A stretch of 64,000 bases of DNA from Kitasatospora herbaricolor (GCF_030813695.1 NZ_JAUSVA010000002.1:8579501-8643500), one strand, 5' to 3'. Positions 1 to 8,439 are shown, counted from the stretch's first letter. Notes: generated from the letters alone by a model not told the origin. Translations and numbers: made by a program.

Positions 1-909
1 CAGCGGGATGCCGGCGCGCGGGCCGGAGAGCCGGGTGCCGCGGGCGTGCGCGTGCGGCACCGCGTCCAGGAGCTGCCGGGTGTACGGATGAACGGGGTTC
101 GCCAGAACCTCGGCCGTGGGCCCCTCCTCGACGACCTCGCCGTCCTTCATCACCAGCACCCGGTCGGCGACCTTCGCCACCACCGCCAGGTCGTGGCTGA
201 TCAGCAGCAGCGCCATGCCGGCCCGCCGCCGCTCCGCCAGCAGGTCGAGGATCTGCGCCTGCACCGTGACGTCCAGGGCGGTGGTCGGCTCGTCGGCGAT
301 CAGCAGGGCGGGGCCGGCCGCGATCGCCGAGGCGATCAGGGCCCGCTGGCGCAGACCGCCCGAGAGCTCGTGCGGATACTGCCGGGCCCGTAGCTCCGGG
401 TCGGGCACGCCCGCGTCGGCGAGCAGCCGCAGCACCCGTTCGGGCACCTCGGCGCGCGGGACGCTGCGGTGGGCGTGCAGGGCCTCGGCGATCTCGTCCC
501 CCACCCGGCGCAGCGGGTCGAGGGAGACCAGGGCGTCCTGCAGGACGAAGCCGATCCGGCGCCCGCGCAGCGGCCGCCACTGACGGCCGGTCAGCGCTCC
601 CACCTCGCGGCCGTCGATCCTGAAGGTGTCGGCGGTCACCCGCGCTCCGGGGCCGGCCAGGCCGACCAGGCTGCGCGCGGTCACGCTCTTGCCCGAGCCG
701 GACTCCCCGACCAGGGCGACGCTCTCGCCGGCCCGCACGGTGAGCGACAGCCCGCGCACCGCCCTGACCACCGCCCGGCGGCCGGGGAAGGAGACGTCGA
801 GCCCGCGCAGCTCCACCAGCGGCTGCGCCCCGTGGTCGGGGGTCGGCGTGCCGGCGCCGGTCGCGCTGCCGCGACGCGGTCGGGTGCCGGTTCCCGGGTC
901 GCCGATCAT
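1..909 (-). CDS. Peptide/nickel-type ABC transporter ATPase (DppD/OppD-like), C-terminus cut by window edge
   Basis: ATP-hydrolysing subunit of a peptide-class ABC importer, acting on the cytoplasmic face of the two permeases encoded next to it. The visible 303 codons contain a Walker A (GESGSGKS, about residue 55), signature LSGGLRQRA, Walker B LLIADEPTT and H-loop LLLISHD, then HPYTRQLL, typical of the start of the oligopeptide-transporter C-terminal extension. The start ATG at 909 overlaps the TGA of the upstream permease (ATGA), so translation is probably coupled. The reading frame is still open at base 1, so the gene continues outside the window and a second ATPase may follow. Confidence 0.93.
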   Translation of the reverse strand, partial: MIGDPGTGTRPRRGSATGAGTPTPDHGAQPLVELRGLDVSFPGRRAVVRAVRGLSLTVRAGESVALVGESGSGKSVTARSLVGLAGPGARVTADTFRIDGREVGALTGRQWRPLRGRRIGFVLQDALVSLDPLRRVGDEIAEALHAHRSVPRAEVPERVLRLLADAGVPDPELRARQYPHELSGGLRQRALIASAIAAGPALLIADEPTTALDVTVQAQILDLLAERRRAGMALLLISHDLAVVAKVADRVLVMKDGEVVEEGPTAEVLANPVHPYTRQLLDAVPHAHARGTRLSGPRAGIPL

Positions 910-1724
910 CGGGTCACCCGCCCTTCGGCCCGGTCCTGCAGCCACTGCCCGAGCGCCGAGACGGCCAGCACGGCGACGGTGATCGCCGCACCGGGGAAGA
1001 CCGCGGTCCACCAGGCGACGTCGACGTAGTCGCCGCTGCCGGCGAGCATCGCGCCCCATTCCGCGGTCGGTGGCTGCGGGCCCAGGCCCAGGAAGCTGAG
1101 CGCCGAACCGGTGACGATCATGCCGCCGACGCCGACCGTGGCGAGCGCCAGCAGCGGGCCGACCGCGTTGGGAACGATGTGCCGCAGGACGACCTGCAGC
1201 CTGGACCAGCCGAGGACGGTCGCCGCCTCGACGAACTGGGCGCCGCGGATCCGCAGCACCTCGGCGCGCACCAGCCGGGCGTACCCGGGCAGGGTGACCA
1301 GCGCCAGGCCCGCCACCAGGTTGCCGGTGCCGGTGCCGAGCACCGCGACGACCAGCAGGACGAGCAGCACGCCGGGGATGGACATCAGGACGTCCAGCAG
1401 CCGGCCCACCACCTGGTCGGCCGCCCGGCCGCCCTGGGCGGCGACGACCCCGACCACCGTGCCGGCGGCGAGCGCCAGGACGGAGGCGGAGAGGCCGATC
1501 AGCAACGACGGCCGGGCGCCGTGCACCACGCGGGACCAGATGTCGCGCCCGTTCTCGTCGGTGCCCAGCCAGTGGCCGGAGCCGGGCGGCAGCAGGGTGC
1601 TCGCCGGGTCGGCCGCGTCCGGCCCGGTGCCGGTGAACAGGTCGGGCGCCAGCGCGGCCAGCAGGAGCAGGGCGCAGGAGACGAACGCCAGGACGACGCC
1701 GGGGCGCCAACGGGTGATTGCCAC
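906..1724 (-). CDS. Peptide-type ABC transporter permease (DppC/OppC-like)
   Basis: Inner-membrane permease of 272 residues. It has an N-terminal hydrophobic segment, the LGTDENGRDIWSRV motif typical of DppC/OppC proteins, about six membrane segments, and the EAA cytoplasmic loop (EAATVLGW ending in HIVPN) that docks on the ATPase. Ten bases separate it from the DppB-like gene upstream, and its stop overlaps the start of the ATPase gene. Family assignment is firm; the transported substrate cannot be read from the sequence. Confidence 0.93.
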   Translation of the reverse strand: MAITRWRPGVVLAFVSCALLLLAALAPDLFTGTGPDAADPASTLLPPGSGHWLGTDENGRDIWSRVVHGARPSLLIGLSASVLALAAGTVVGVVAAQGGRAADQVVGRLLDVLMSIPGVLLVLLVVAVLGTGTGNLVAGLALVTLPGYARLVRAEVLRIRGAQFVEAATVLGWSRLQVVLRHIVPNAVGPLLALATVGVGGMIVTGSALSFLGLGPQPPTAEWGAMLAGSGDYVDVAWWTAVFPGAAITVAVLAVSALGQWLQDRAEGRVTR

Positions 1725-1734
1725 GGTTTCCTCC

Positions 1735-2661
1735 TCAGGCCTCTCGGGTGCGCAGCCGCGGGTCGATCAGGCGGTACGACAGGTCGACGGCGGTGTTGAC
1801 GACGGTGTAGACCAGGCCGGCCACCAGCACGATCCCGATGACCAGCGGCAGGTCCTTGTTGCGGACGGCGGTGACCGCCAGCGTGCCCAGGCCCTGCCGG
1901 GAGAAGACCGATTCGACGACCACCGCCCCGCCGATCAGCGAGCCGGTGAGCCAGCCGACCAGTGTCGCCACCGGCAGCAGTCCGTGCCGCAGTCCGTGCC
2001 GCAGCCGCACGGCCGCCTCGCCGACGCCGCGGGTGCGGGCGGTGGTGACGAAGGGTTCGTCCAGGGTCTGTTCCAGCCCTCGGCGGAGCACCCGGGCGAT
2101 CACCGCGGCGGGTGCGGCCGCGAGGGCGAGCGCCGGCAGCACGAGGCCGTCGATGCCGGGTGCGCCGAGGGCGGGGAACCAGCGGAGCTTGAACGAGAAC
2201 ACCCCGAGCAGCAGGGTGCCGAGCCAGAAGGCCGGCACCGCCACGCCCAGGCCCTCCAGCAGCGAGACCGGGGTGCGCACCCAGGGCCGGCGGCCCGCGC
2301 CGAGCAGGGCCGCCGGGACGGCGATCACGACGGTCACCACCACGGTGGCGGCGAGCAGTTGGAGGGTGGAGCCGAGCTGCTGGCCGATCGCGGTGCGCAC
2401 CGGCAGGTGCAGCACGTACGAGTCGCCGAGGTCGCCCTGGAGGATGTGGGACAGGAAGGTGAGGTACTGGAGCGCCAGCGGGCGGTCCAGGCCGTACTCC
2501 CGGACGATCTCGGCCCGTAGTCCGTCGCTGCTGGCCCGCAGGCCGGTGAGCAGGTCGACCGGGTCGCCGGAGGTGAGGTGGAGGGCGAGGAACGCGACGG
2601 TCACCGCGCCCCACAGCACCAGGACGGAGCCGCCCAGTCGCCGGGCGACGGCGCCGATCAC
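1735..2661 (-). CDS. Peptide-type ABC transporter permease (DppB/OppB-like)
   Basis: Inner-membrane permease of 308 residues, the usual length for DppB/OppB. It opens with one membrane helix followed by TSGDPVDLLTG, has a periplasmic-side loop (REYGLDRPLALQYLTF) characteristic of this subfamily, then five further helices with an EAA-type loop (TARTRGVGEAAVRLRHGL). Its ATG overlaps the TGA of the binding-protein gene by four bases, so all four genes form one transcription unit. It pairs with the DppC-like permease to form the channel. Confidence 0.93.
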   Translation of the reverse strand: MIGAVARRLGGSVLVLWGAVTVAFLALHLTSGDPVDLLTGLRASSDGLRAEIVREYGLDRPLALQYLTFLSHILQGDLGDSYVLHLPVRTAIGQQLGSTLQLLAATVVVTVVIAVPAALLGAGRRPWVRTPVSLLEGLGVAVPAFWLGTLLLGVFSFKLRWFPALGAPGIDGLVLPALALAAAPAAVIARVLRRGLEQTLDEPFVTTARTRGVGEAAVRLRHGLRHGLLPVATLVGWLTGSLIGGAVVVESVFSRQGLGTLAVTAVRNKDLPLVIGIVLVAGLVYTVVNTAVDLSYRLIDPRLRTREA

Positions 2662-4424
2662 TGCGACAGCCAGGCGTCGGCGAAGTTCGGGAAGCTCTGC
2701 TGCTCGAAGACGACGCCGTGGACCTTGGCGGACCTGCCCAGCACGTAGGCGTTGTTGAACAGGGGCAGGATCGCGGCGTCGTCGGTGACCTTCTGCTGGA
2801 CCTCGGCGTAGAGGCTGTTCTGCTTCTGCGGGTCGCCCGCGGCCAGCGCCTCGGCGAGCTTCGCGTCGACGCCGGCGTCGTGGTAGCGGGCCGCGTTGTT
2901 GTCGATCTTGGTGGTGGGGATGTGCGCGCTGCCGAAGATCAGCCGCAGGCCGTCCGGCGAGAAGTTGTTGTTGCTGCTGTTGAGCAGGTCGTAGTCGCCC
3001 GCGAGGACGCGCTTGACGTAGCTGCCGGCGTCCAGGTTCTGGTTGCGCAGCTCGATGCCGAGCTGCTTGGCGGCGGCCTGGATCTGGGTCGCCAGGGCGA
3101 CGTGGGGGCCGAAGTAGTCGCCGACGTAGAGGAAGTCGAGGGTCAGGCGCTTGCCGTCCTTGGTGCGGTAGTTCTCCGCGTCCCGGGCGGTCCAGCCGGC
3201 CTCGTCGAGCAGTGCGGCGGAGGCCGCCGGGTCGTACTTGTACTGGTCGGCGACGGACTTGCTGTAACCGGGCGTGGTGGGGGAGAGCGGTCCCTGCGCG
3301 GCCGGGTACACCCCGAAGTAGAGCTTCTCGACGATCAGCGGCCAGTCGATGCCCGCCCGCAGCGCCTTGCGCAGCCGGACGTCGCTGAGCGCGCCCTTCT
3401 CGGTGTTCGGGTTGTAGCTGAACGGGACACCGGGGGCGACGGCGCTCTGCACGGCGAACCCGGGGTCGGCCTTCAGCTTGGCGACGTTGACCGGCGCGAT
3501 CGCCGAGGCGGCGTCCGCCTGGCCGCTCGTCAGGGCGCCCAGGCGCGAGGAGTTCTCGGGGACGACGCGGACGGTCAGGCCGTCCAGGTGGGCCGGGCCC
3601 TGGTTGGCCGCGCCCTCGGGCGCCCAGGCGTAGCCCTCGCGGCGCTGGTAGGTGATGCCCTGTTGCGGGGTGAATCCGGCGGCGCTGGTGAAGGGTCCGG
3701 TGCCGACGATCTTCGAGCAGAGTGCCTTGGGATCATCGGTCAGGGTGGCGGGGGACTCGATGCCCAGGCCCGGGGAGGCGAGCCCGGAGAGGAAGGAGGA
3801 GGCGGGTGCGGCGAGCGTGACCTCCACCGTGTGGTCGTCGACCACGGTGGCCGAGCGGTAGTTCTCGATCAGCTGCGCGGCACCCGCGGACTTGGTGGCC
3901 GGGGCCACCACGTGGTCCAGGTTGGCCTTCACGGCGGCCGCGTCGAAGGGCGTGCCGTCGCTGAAGGTGACGCCGGGGCGCAGGACGAACGTGTAGGTCC
4001 GCTGGTCGTCGGATATCTTCCAGGACTTCGCGAGCCAGGGGTGGATGGCACCCTTCTCGTCCTGCCAGACCAGCGAGTCCAGCACCGCGCGGGAGAAGAG
4101 CGCGTCCGCCTGCCCCTGGTGCGGGTCGAGGCAGGTCGGGCCGTAGGGGACGGCCAGGGTGAGCGTGCCCCCGGCCTTCGGCGGACCGGCGGCCGCCTGG
4201 TCGGCCGCGCCGTTCGCGGTGCTGGAGCAGGCGGCGGCCAGCGGCAGGAGGGCGGTGAGGGCGGCGACGGCGACACCCGGTCTGGACGTGAACCGCCGGG
4301 TGCGGGGGGCGGTTCGCCGCCGTTCGGCGGCGGCAGCGGTTGCGGTGCCGGCGGTTGCGGTTGCGGTTGCGGTTGCGGTGCCGGTGGTACCGGTACTGGT
4401 GGTGGCTGTGCCGGGCGTGGGCAT
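2658..4424 (-). CDS. Extracellular solute-binding lipoprotein, family 5 (peptide/nickel type)
   Basis: Lipid-anchored receptor of the ABC importer, 588 residues. The body carries SBP family 5 hallmarks (GGTLTLAVPYGPTCLDPHQG near the start, FVLRPGVTFSDGTPFDAAAV). A lipobox LAAAC places the lipidated cysteine at residue 66, unusually far in, because a Thr/Ala/Gly-rich stretch precedes the charged region; that stretch is written by a 6-bp tandem repeat. The ATG at 4424 follows a GGAAAGAAG ribosome site, and I saw no in-frame alternative start before the hydrophobic core. The leader peptide upstream suggests the substrate may be sulfur- or cysteine-related, which is inference. Confidence 0.9.
   Translation of the reverse strand: MPTPGTATTSTGTTGTATATATATAGTATAAAAERRRTAPRTRRFTSRPGVAVAALTALLPLAAACSSTANGAADQAAAGPPKAGGTLTLAVPYGPTCLDPHQGQADALFSRAVLDSLVWQDEKGAIHPWLAKSWKISDDQRTYTFVLRPGVTFSDGTPFDAAAVKANLDHVVAPATKSAGAAQLIENYRSATVVDDHTVEVTLAAPASSFLSGLASPGLGIESPATLTDDPKALCSKIVGTGPFTSAAGFTPQQGITYQRREGYAWAPEGAANQGPAHLDGLTVRVVPENSSRLGALTSGQADAASAIAPVNVAKLKADPGFAVQSAVAPGVPFSYNPNTEKGALSDVRLRKALRAGIDWPLIVEKLYFGVYPAAQGPLSPTTPGYSKSVADQYKYDPAASAALLDEAGWTARDAENYRTKDGKRLTLDFLYVGDYFGPHVALATQIQAAAKQLGIELRNQNLDAGSYVKRVLAGDYDLLNSSNNNFSPDGLRLIFGSAHIPTTKIDNNAARYHDAGVDAKLAEALAAGDPQKQNSLYAEVQQKVTDDAAILPLFNNAYVLGRSAKVHGVVFEQQSFPNFADAWLSQ
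4351..4380. repeat. 6-bp tandem repeat inside the binding-protein gene
   Basis: Four exact GCGGTT units plus a variant fifth unit. On the coding strand they encode alternating Thr-Ala. Because the unit is six bases, slippage would change the length of the N-terminal extension without breaking the frame. Confidence 0.85.
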
Positions 4425-4452
4425 GGCAGGGCTTCTTTCCGAGGCGCGGGAT

Positions 4453-4470
4453 CGGCGGCCTTGGCCGCCG
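4453..4470 (-). promoter_or_regulatory. GC hairpin between leader peptide and binding-protein gene
   Basis: Perfect 8-bp inverted repeat (CGGCGGCC, two-base loop) in the 5' untranslated region, 70 bases past the leader-peptide stop and about 28 bases before the ribosome site of the binding-protein gene. Its place fits an attenuator or start-site-masking hairpin. There is no U-run. Confidence 0.4.
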
Positions 4471-4540
4471 GGTTGACGTGTCGGGATCGCCGCGAGGGCC
4501 GCCGCACCCGCCCTCGGTCAGTGCGGGGCGGTGCGGCGGC

Positions 4541-4621
4541 TCAACGCGGCGAAAGACACAGCGCGCTGTCGGTACGGGAGAGGTCGATCGCCCGGCGGGT
4601 GGCTGCGAGCAGCAGGCGCAT
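4541..4621 (-). CDS. Putative cysteine-type leader peptide (26 residues) upstream of the ABC operon
   Basis: Short ORF whose product contains TRRAIDLSRTDSALC followed by a short tail and stop. This strongly resembles the small Streptomyces leader peptides of the form TRR-x-x-DL-x-R-x-x-SALC that precede sulfur and cysteine uptake or biosynthesis genes, where cysteine-codon stalling is thought to control the downstream operon. That family pattern is from memory. It ends 117 bases before the binding-protein start and a GC hairpin lies between. The ribosome site is weak. It suggests cysteine-responsive control of the importer. Confidence 0.6.
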   Translation of the reverse strand: MRLLLAATRRAIDLSRTDSALCLSPR

Positions 4622-4751
4622 GCCTGGCAGGCCACGGCTGGCGGACACTCCGTACTCCTCGGACTGCGGCTCCGGAACCCGGAGCGTCGATGAACCGTCA
4701 GCGGTTTCGGTGAGCCATGTGCGTCCCCGGCCTGCTGACCTTGACAGTTAA

Positions 4752-5702
4752 TCAGACTGAACTCACTTGTTCAATCTTTGTCCGGGTGGCGGGACGCAGC
4801 GCGCGACGCAGCGCGTCGACCTGCGTGGCCAGCGAGTGCCGGCTCGCCGCCGCCCGCGGGTCCTTGATGTCGAAGCCGTGGTACGCCCCGGGGAACACGT
4901 GCAGCTCCAGCGGCACCCCGGCGCGGGTCAGCCGGAGGCCGAATTCGATCACCTCGTCCCGGGACAGTTCCAGGTCCCCGACCGACAGGTAGACCGGGGG
5001 CAGCCCGGTCAGGTCGTCCGCCCTGGCCGGGGCGGCGTGGGCGGGCACGTCGGGGTGGCCGGGCGGCAGCGGGTGCAGGTAGGCGCCCCAGCCGGCCAGC
5101 GAGGCGGCCCGGTTCCAGGTGCGGGGGTCCAGCGCCAACCGGCTGGACGGCGTGGCGTGCCGGTCGTCCAGCACGGGGGCGTGCAGCAGCAGCAGGCTCG
5201 GCAGCGGGCCGCCGGTGTCGCGCAGCGCCAGCGTCAGCCCGGCGGCGACCGCCGCCCCCGAGCTGCTGCCCGCCACCGCCACCCGCGAGCCGTCCGCGCC
5301 CAGCCGCTCGCCGTTCAGGCGCAGCCAGTTCAGGGCCGTCAGGCAGTCCTGCCGGGCGGCCGGGTAGGGGTGGCGGGGGGCCAGCCGGTAGCCGACCGAG
5401 ACCACCACCGCGCCGGCACCCTCGGCGTACAGGTCGCACAGCGGGTCGAACCACTCCAGTCGCTCGCCGGCGGTGAACCCGCCACCGTGCACGAACAGCA
5501 CCGCGGGCCGGTCCGGGTCGGGGGTGGTGGGACGGTAGATCCGGACCGGCACCGGCGGCGCGTCCGGGTCGAGCGGATCGCGCACCACCAGGTCCTCCCG
5601 CTCGGGCGCGGCCGCGCCGGGACGCAGCGCGGCCATCCCGGAAACGGGGGAGAGAAAGCCTCCCAGCAGCTCCGGGTCCAGTCGGGGGGTGATGTCCTGC
5701 AT
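4752..5702 (-). CDS. Alpha/beta hydrolase, hormone-sensitive-lipase-type esterase
   Basis: Carboxylester hydrolase of 316 residues, cytoplasmic. It has the oxyanion-hole motif HGGGF, the nucleophile elbow GSSSG, a likely catalytic Asp in SVGDLELSRDE and the catalytic His in GAYHGFD. The ATG at 5702 is chosen because AGGAAGAAGG sits eight bases upstream; an ATG at 5765 would start within the operator. It is divergent from the TetR gene, with palindromes at both ends. With the nearby Baeyer-Villiger enzyme it could hydrolyse the esters that enzyme makes. Confidence 0.88.
   Translation of the reverse strand: MQDITPRLDPELLGGFLSPVSGMAALRPGAAAPEREDLVVRDPLDPDAPPVPVRIYRPTTPDPDRPAVLFVHGGGFTAGERLEWFDPLCDLYAEGAGAVVVSVGYRLAPRHPYPAARQDCLTALNWLRLNGERLGADGSRVAVAGSSSGAAVAAGLTLALRDTGGPLPSLLLLHAPVLDDRHATPSSRLALDPRTWNRAASLAGWGAYLHPLPPGHPDVPAHAAPARADDLTGLPPVYLSVGDLELSRDEVIEFGLRLTRAGVPLELHVFPGAYHGFDIKDPRAAASRHSLATQVDALRRALRPATRTKIEQVSSV
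4758..4773. promoter_or_regulatory. TGAAC-N6-GTTCA palindrome at the 3' end of the esterase gene
   Basis: TGAACTCACTTGTTCA, a perfect 5-bp inverted repeat with a 6-bp spacer, inside the last codons of the esterase gene. It matches 13 of 16 bases of the palindrome in the esterase/TetR intergenic region, so it is a probable second binding site for the same TetR protein. It lies 137 bases upstream of the leader peptide of the ABC operon. Confidence 0.6.
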
Positions 5703-5755
5703 GGGTTCTGGCCTTCTTCCTGCGGCGGCGGTCGGGCGATCGATGGCACACAAAA

Positions 5756-5780
5756 TTGAACTCATCGGTTCAAGTGAGTT
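5756..5780. promoter_or_regulatory. Operator palindrome between esterase and TetR genes
   Basis: TTGAAC-TCATCG-GTTCAA is a perfect 6-bp inverted repeat (5756-5773). Overlapping it, AACTCA at 5760-5765 pairs with TGAGTT at 5775-5780 as a second, wider inverted repeat. It lies between the divergent genes where a TetR autoregulator would bind. Confidence 0.65.
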
Positions 5781-5811
5781 GTAGCAGTAATCTGTGCGCT
5801 ACCGTAGGTAT

Positions 5812-6474
5812 GTGACCGAAAGTGGACGCTCGACTGCTGGGCGCGGCCGGATCGACAAGCGCAGCGCCATCCTCGAAGCCGCCGTCAAGGTGTTCACCCG
5901 GGAGGGCTACGCCCAGGCGGGCATCGACGCCATCGCGGCGGTGGCCGGCGTGGCCAAGCCCACGGTCTACAACCACTTCGGTGACAAGGAGAACCTGTTC
6001 CGGATCGTGATGCGGGACGGCGCCGAGCGCACCTCCAACCGCATCATCGCCGCCCTCGCGAGCCTCCCCGACGACGGCCAGGACCTGGAGGGCGAGCTGG
6101 AGCGGGTCGCCCACCGGGTGATCGAGTGTCAGCTCGGTGACGAGGGATGGGGGCTCCAGCGACTGCTCTACGCGGAGGCCGCCCGACTCCCCGACCTGTA
6201 CGACCAGGTGGTGGCCCGGGGCTCACAACCGGTGCTGGACGTCCTCTGCGGGCGGCTCGCCGGCCTGGCCAACCGCGGTCACCTCGACTTCGACGATCCC
6301 GCTGTGGCGGCCACCCAGTTCATCGCCCTGGTCTCGGGCAATCTCCCCGGACTGTCCGCGCTCGGCACCCGCCCGGTCGCCCGCGCCGACCTGGACGCCG
6401 CCGTCCGCACCGGGGTGGACGCCTTCCTCCGCGCCTACGGCACCCAGCGCCGTCGCCGGCCCCGCCGGGGCTGA
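5812..6474 (+). CDS. TetR-family transcriptional regulator
   Basis: DNA-binding repressor of about 220 residues. The N-terminal helix-turn-helix is clear (AGIDAIAAVAGVAKPTVYNHF followed by DKENLF); the C-terminal half is an effector-binding domain of the TetR_C type. GTG at 5812 is chosen because GTAGG precedes it; GTG at 5794 would add six residues (MRYRRY) and is also possible. It is divergent from the esterase and convergent with the EthA-like monooxygenase. The palindromes at 5756-5780 and 4758-4773 are its likely operators. In mycobacteria EthA is likewise controlled by a TetR protein, EthR. Confidence 0.88.
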   Translation: MTESGRSTAGRGRIDKRSAILEAAVKVFTREGYAQAGIDAIAAVAGVAKPTVYNHFGDKENLFRIVMRDGAERTSNRIIAALASLPDDGQDLEGELERVAHRVIECQLGDEGWGLQRLLYAEAARLPDLYDQVVARGSQPVLDVLCGRLAGLANRGHLDFDDPAVAATQFIALVSGNLPGLSALGTRPVARADLDAAVRTGVDAFLRAYGTQRRRRPRRG

Positions 6475-6563
6475 CCGGCGGGCGCGGCCGACGGCTGTTC
6501 CGGTGGCAGCTGTTCCGGTGGCGGGGCCCCAGAGGCGCAGGTCGAGGCCGGGACGGTGGGCGC

Positions 6564-8081
6564 TCATGCCTCCGCGTGCGCGGACAATCGGCCGATGCTT
6601 CCGGTGCTGCGGGTGCCGGGGCCGGAGAACTGCAGGAACTCGTCGGCGACCGCACCGGCCCGCAGCAGTTTCCGGTCCTCCTGGTAGCTCATGGACATCA
6701 GCCACGGTGACGTCGTGCCCTGCCGGGGCAGGTCCGCGAGGGAGCGCCTGACGTACCCGGCGTCGAAGTCCAGGAACGGGCGGGTGGGCATGCCGGGCCG
6801 GGGGACGGCCCGGGCGGTGTCGTACCCGTGCTCGTCCATGTGCCGCAGCAGGCGGCAGAAGTACTCGCAGACCAGGCCGACCTTGAGGGTCCAGGAGCTG
6901 TTGGTGTAGCCGATGGCGAAGGCGAAGTTGGGCAGGTCCCCGAGCATCATGCCGCGGTAGGCGACCGTCTCGGGGAAGGAGACCTCCCGTCCGTCGACGG
7001 TGAGCCCGATGCCGCCGAAGACCTGCAGGTTGAGGCCGGTGGCCGTGACCACGACGTCGGCGGTGAGTTCGCGTCCGCTCGCGAGCAGGACGCCGGTCCC
7101 GGTGAAGCCGGCGATCGTCCCGGTCACCACCGAGGCCCTGCCGTCCCGGATCGCGGTGAAGAGATCCCCGTCGGGGGCCAGGCACAGCCGCTGGTCCCAG
7201 GGGTCGTACGGCGGGTTGAAGTGCTCGTCGACGGGATAGCCCTCGGGCAGCAGCCTGGCATTGGCGAAGCGGATGTACCGGCGGCCGGCGTTCGGGAACC
7301 GCCGCAGGAACCGCCAGGCCAGCCGCTGGATCGCGATGTTCCGGCGCCGCGCCAGCGCGTAGCCCCGTTGCGGCCCGAACAGCTTCTGCAGGCGGTTCGC
7401 GAGGGCGTCGCGGCGCGGCAGGGCCATGATGTAGCTCGGGGTGCGCTGGAGCATCGTCACGTGCTCCGCGGTCTCGGCCAAGGCGGGCACCAGGGTGACC
7501 GCGGTGGCGCCGCTGCCGATCACCACCACCCGCTTCCCGGCGTGGTCGAGGTCCTGCGGCCAGTGCTGCGGGTGGACGATGTCCCCGGCGAAGCGTTCGC
7601 GGCCCTCGAACACCGGGGTGAAGCCCTGGTCGTAGCGGTAGTAGCCGCCGGCGCAGAAGATCCAGCCGGCCGTCATGCGCGTGCGCTCGCCGGTGCCGGT
7701 GTGCAGCACCTCGACGGTCCAGCGGGCCGTGCCCGAGGACCAGGCCGCCCCCAGCACCCTCTGCTGGTAGCGGATGTGGGGCGCCAGGCCGTTCTCCGCG
7801 ACGGTCTCCCGCAGGTAGGCCAGGATCCGCGGGGCCGCGGCGATCGCCTCCTGGTCCCGCCAGGGCTTGAACTCGTAGCCGAAGGTCTGCAGGTCCGAGT
7901 CGGAGCGGACGCCCGGGTAACGGAACAGGTCCCAGGTCCCGCCGGCCGCCGCCCGGGCCTCCAGAATGGCGAAGGACTTGCTGCCGTGCTCCTGCCGGAG
8001 GTAGCGCCCCGCGCCGATGCCGGAGATGCCGGCTCCGACGACGAGCACGTCGACGTGCTCGGTGGGAAGGCGGTCTCCCAT
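6564..8081 (-). CDS. EthA-like Baeyer-Villiger flavin monooxygenase
   Basis: FAD- and NADPH-dependent monooxygenase of 505 residues that would convert ketones to esters or oxidise thiocarbonyls. It shows the FAD Rossmann motif GAGISG (16-21), the Baeyer-Villiger fingerprint F164-x-G-x3-H170-x3-W174, and a second Rossmann motif GSGATA near 190. Stretches such as ILEARAAAGGTWDLFRYPG and GYTNSSWTLK match mycobacterial EthA as I remember it. The ATG at 8081 follows GAGGAGGAT; a longer reading frame to 8177 lacks support. The esterase across the TetR gene is a natural partner. Confidence 0.92.
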   Translation of the reverse strand: MGDRLPTEHVDVLVVGAGISGIGAGRYLRQEHGSKSFAILEARAAAGGTWDLFRYPGVRSDSDLQTFGYEFKPWRDQEAIAAAPRILAYLRETVAENGLAPHIRYQQRVLGAAWSSGTARWTVEVLHTGTGERTRMTAGWIFCAGGYYRYDQGFTPVFEGRERFAGDIVHPQHWPQDLDHAGKRVVVIGSGATAVTLVPALAETAEHVTMLQRTPSYIMALPRRDALANRLQKLFGPQRGYALARRRNIAIQRLAWRFLRRFPNAGRRYIRFANARLLPEGYPVDEHFNPPYDPWDQRLCLAPDGDLFTAIRDGRASVVTGTIAGFTGTGVLLASGRELTADVVVTATGLNLQVFGGIGLTVDGREVSFPETVAYRGMMLGDLPNFAFAIGYTNSSWTLKVGLVCEYFCRLLRHMDEHGYDTARAVPRPGMPTRPFLDFDAGYVRRSLADLPRQGTTSPWLMSMSYQEDRKLLRAGAVADEFLQFSGPGTRSTGSIGRLSAHAEA

Positions 8082-8276
8082 GATGCGATCCTCCTCGATG
8101 AGACCCGGGGCCCGTGGTCGCCAACCGGACGGCCCCGCGAACGGCACGACGCAGTGGCTCGTCCCGCCATGCTGCACTATGCACCATGAGCCCGGCCTGG
8201 CTCCTCCCGCGCCCGCGCCGGGCTGCTTCGCAGGTGGGCCGGCCCCGCGACGATTCCGGCGGTGGTCCGGAGGCGG

Positions 8277-8348
8277 GCACGACGAAGCTCCCGGCAGTCA
8301 TCGGTGGTCACGGTCGGTGACCCCGGGCTGCCGGGAGCTTCGTCGTGC
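8277..8348. terminator. Long nested hairpin, probable terminator of the lamin-tail gene
   Basis: A perfect 21-bp inverted repeat (arms 8277-8297 and 8328-8348) encloses a 30-base loop that itself holds a 6-bp hairpin (GGTCAC/GTGACC). It lies about 90 bases past the stop of the lamin-tail gene and is the only structure I see in the 358-base gap 8082-8439. There is no T-run, as is usual in Streptomyces. The arms are longer than those of most terminators. Confidence 0.65.
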
Positions 8349-8439
8349 GGTACGGCCCGGGTGCCTCAGCGGCCCCCGTCCGGCCGCGCCCGGGGGGAGG
8401 CTCCGCGTGTGAGCCGCCGCCCGGGCGCGGTGCGAGGGA

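Noticed and set aside
1111-2520. Plus-strand frames of several hundred codons opposite the ABC genes.
   Set aside because: Typical antisense open frames in GC-rich DNA; the minus strand encodes complete, recognisable permeases.
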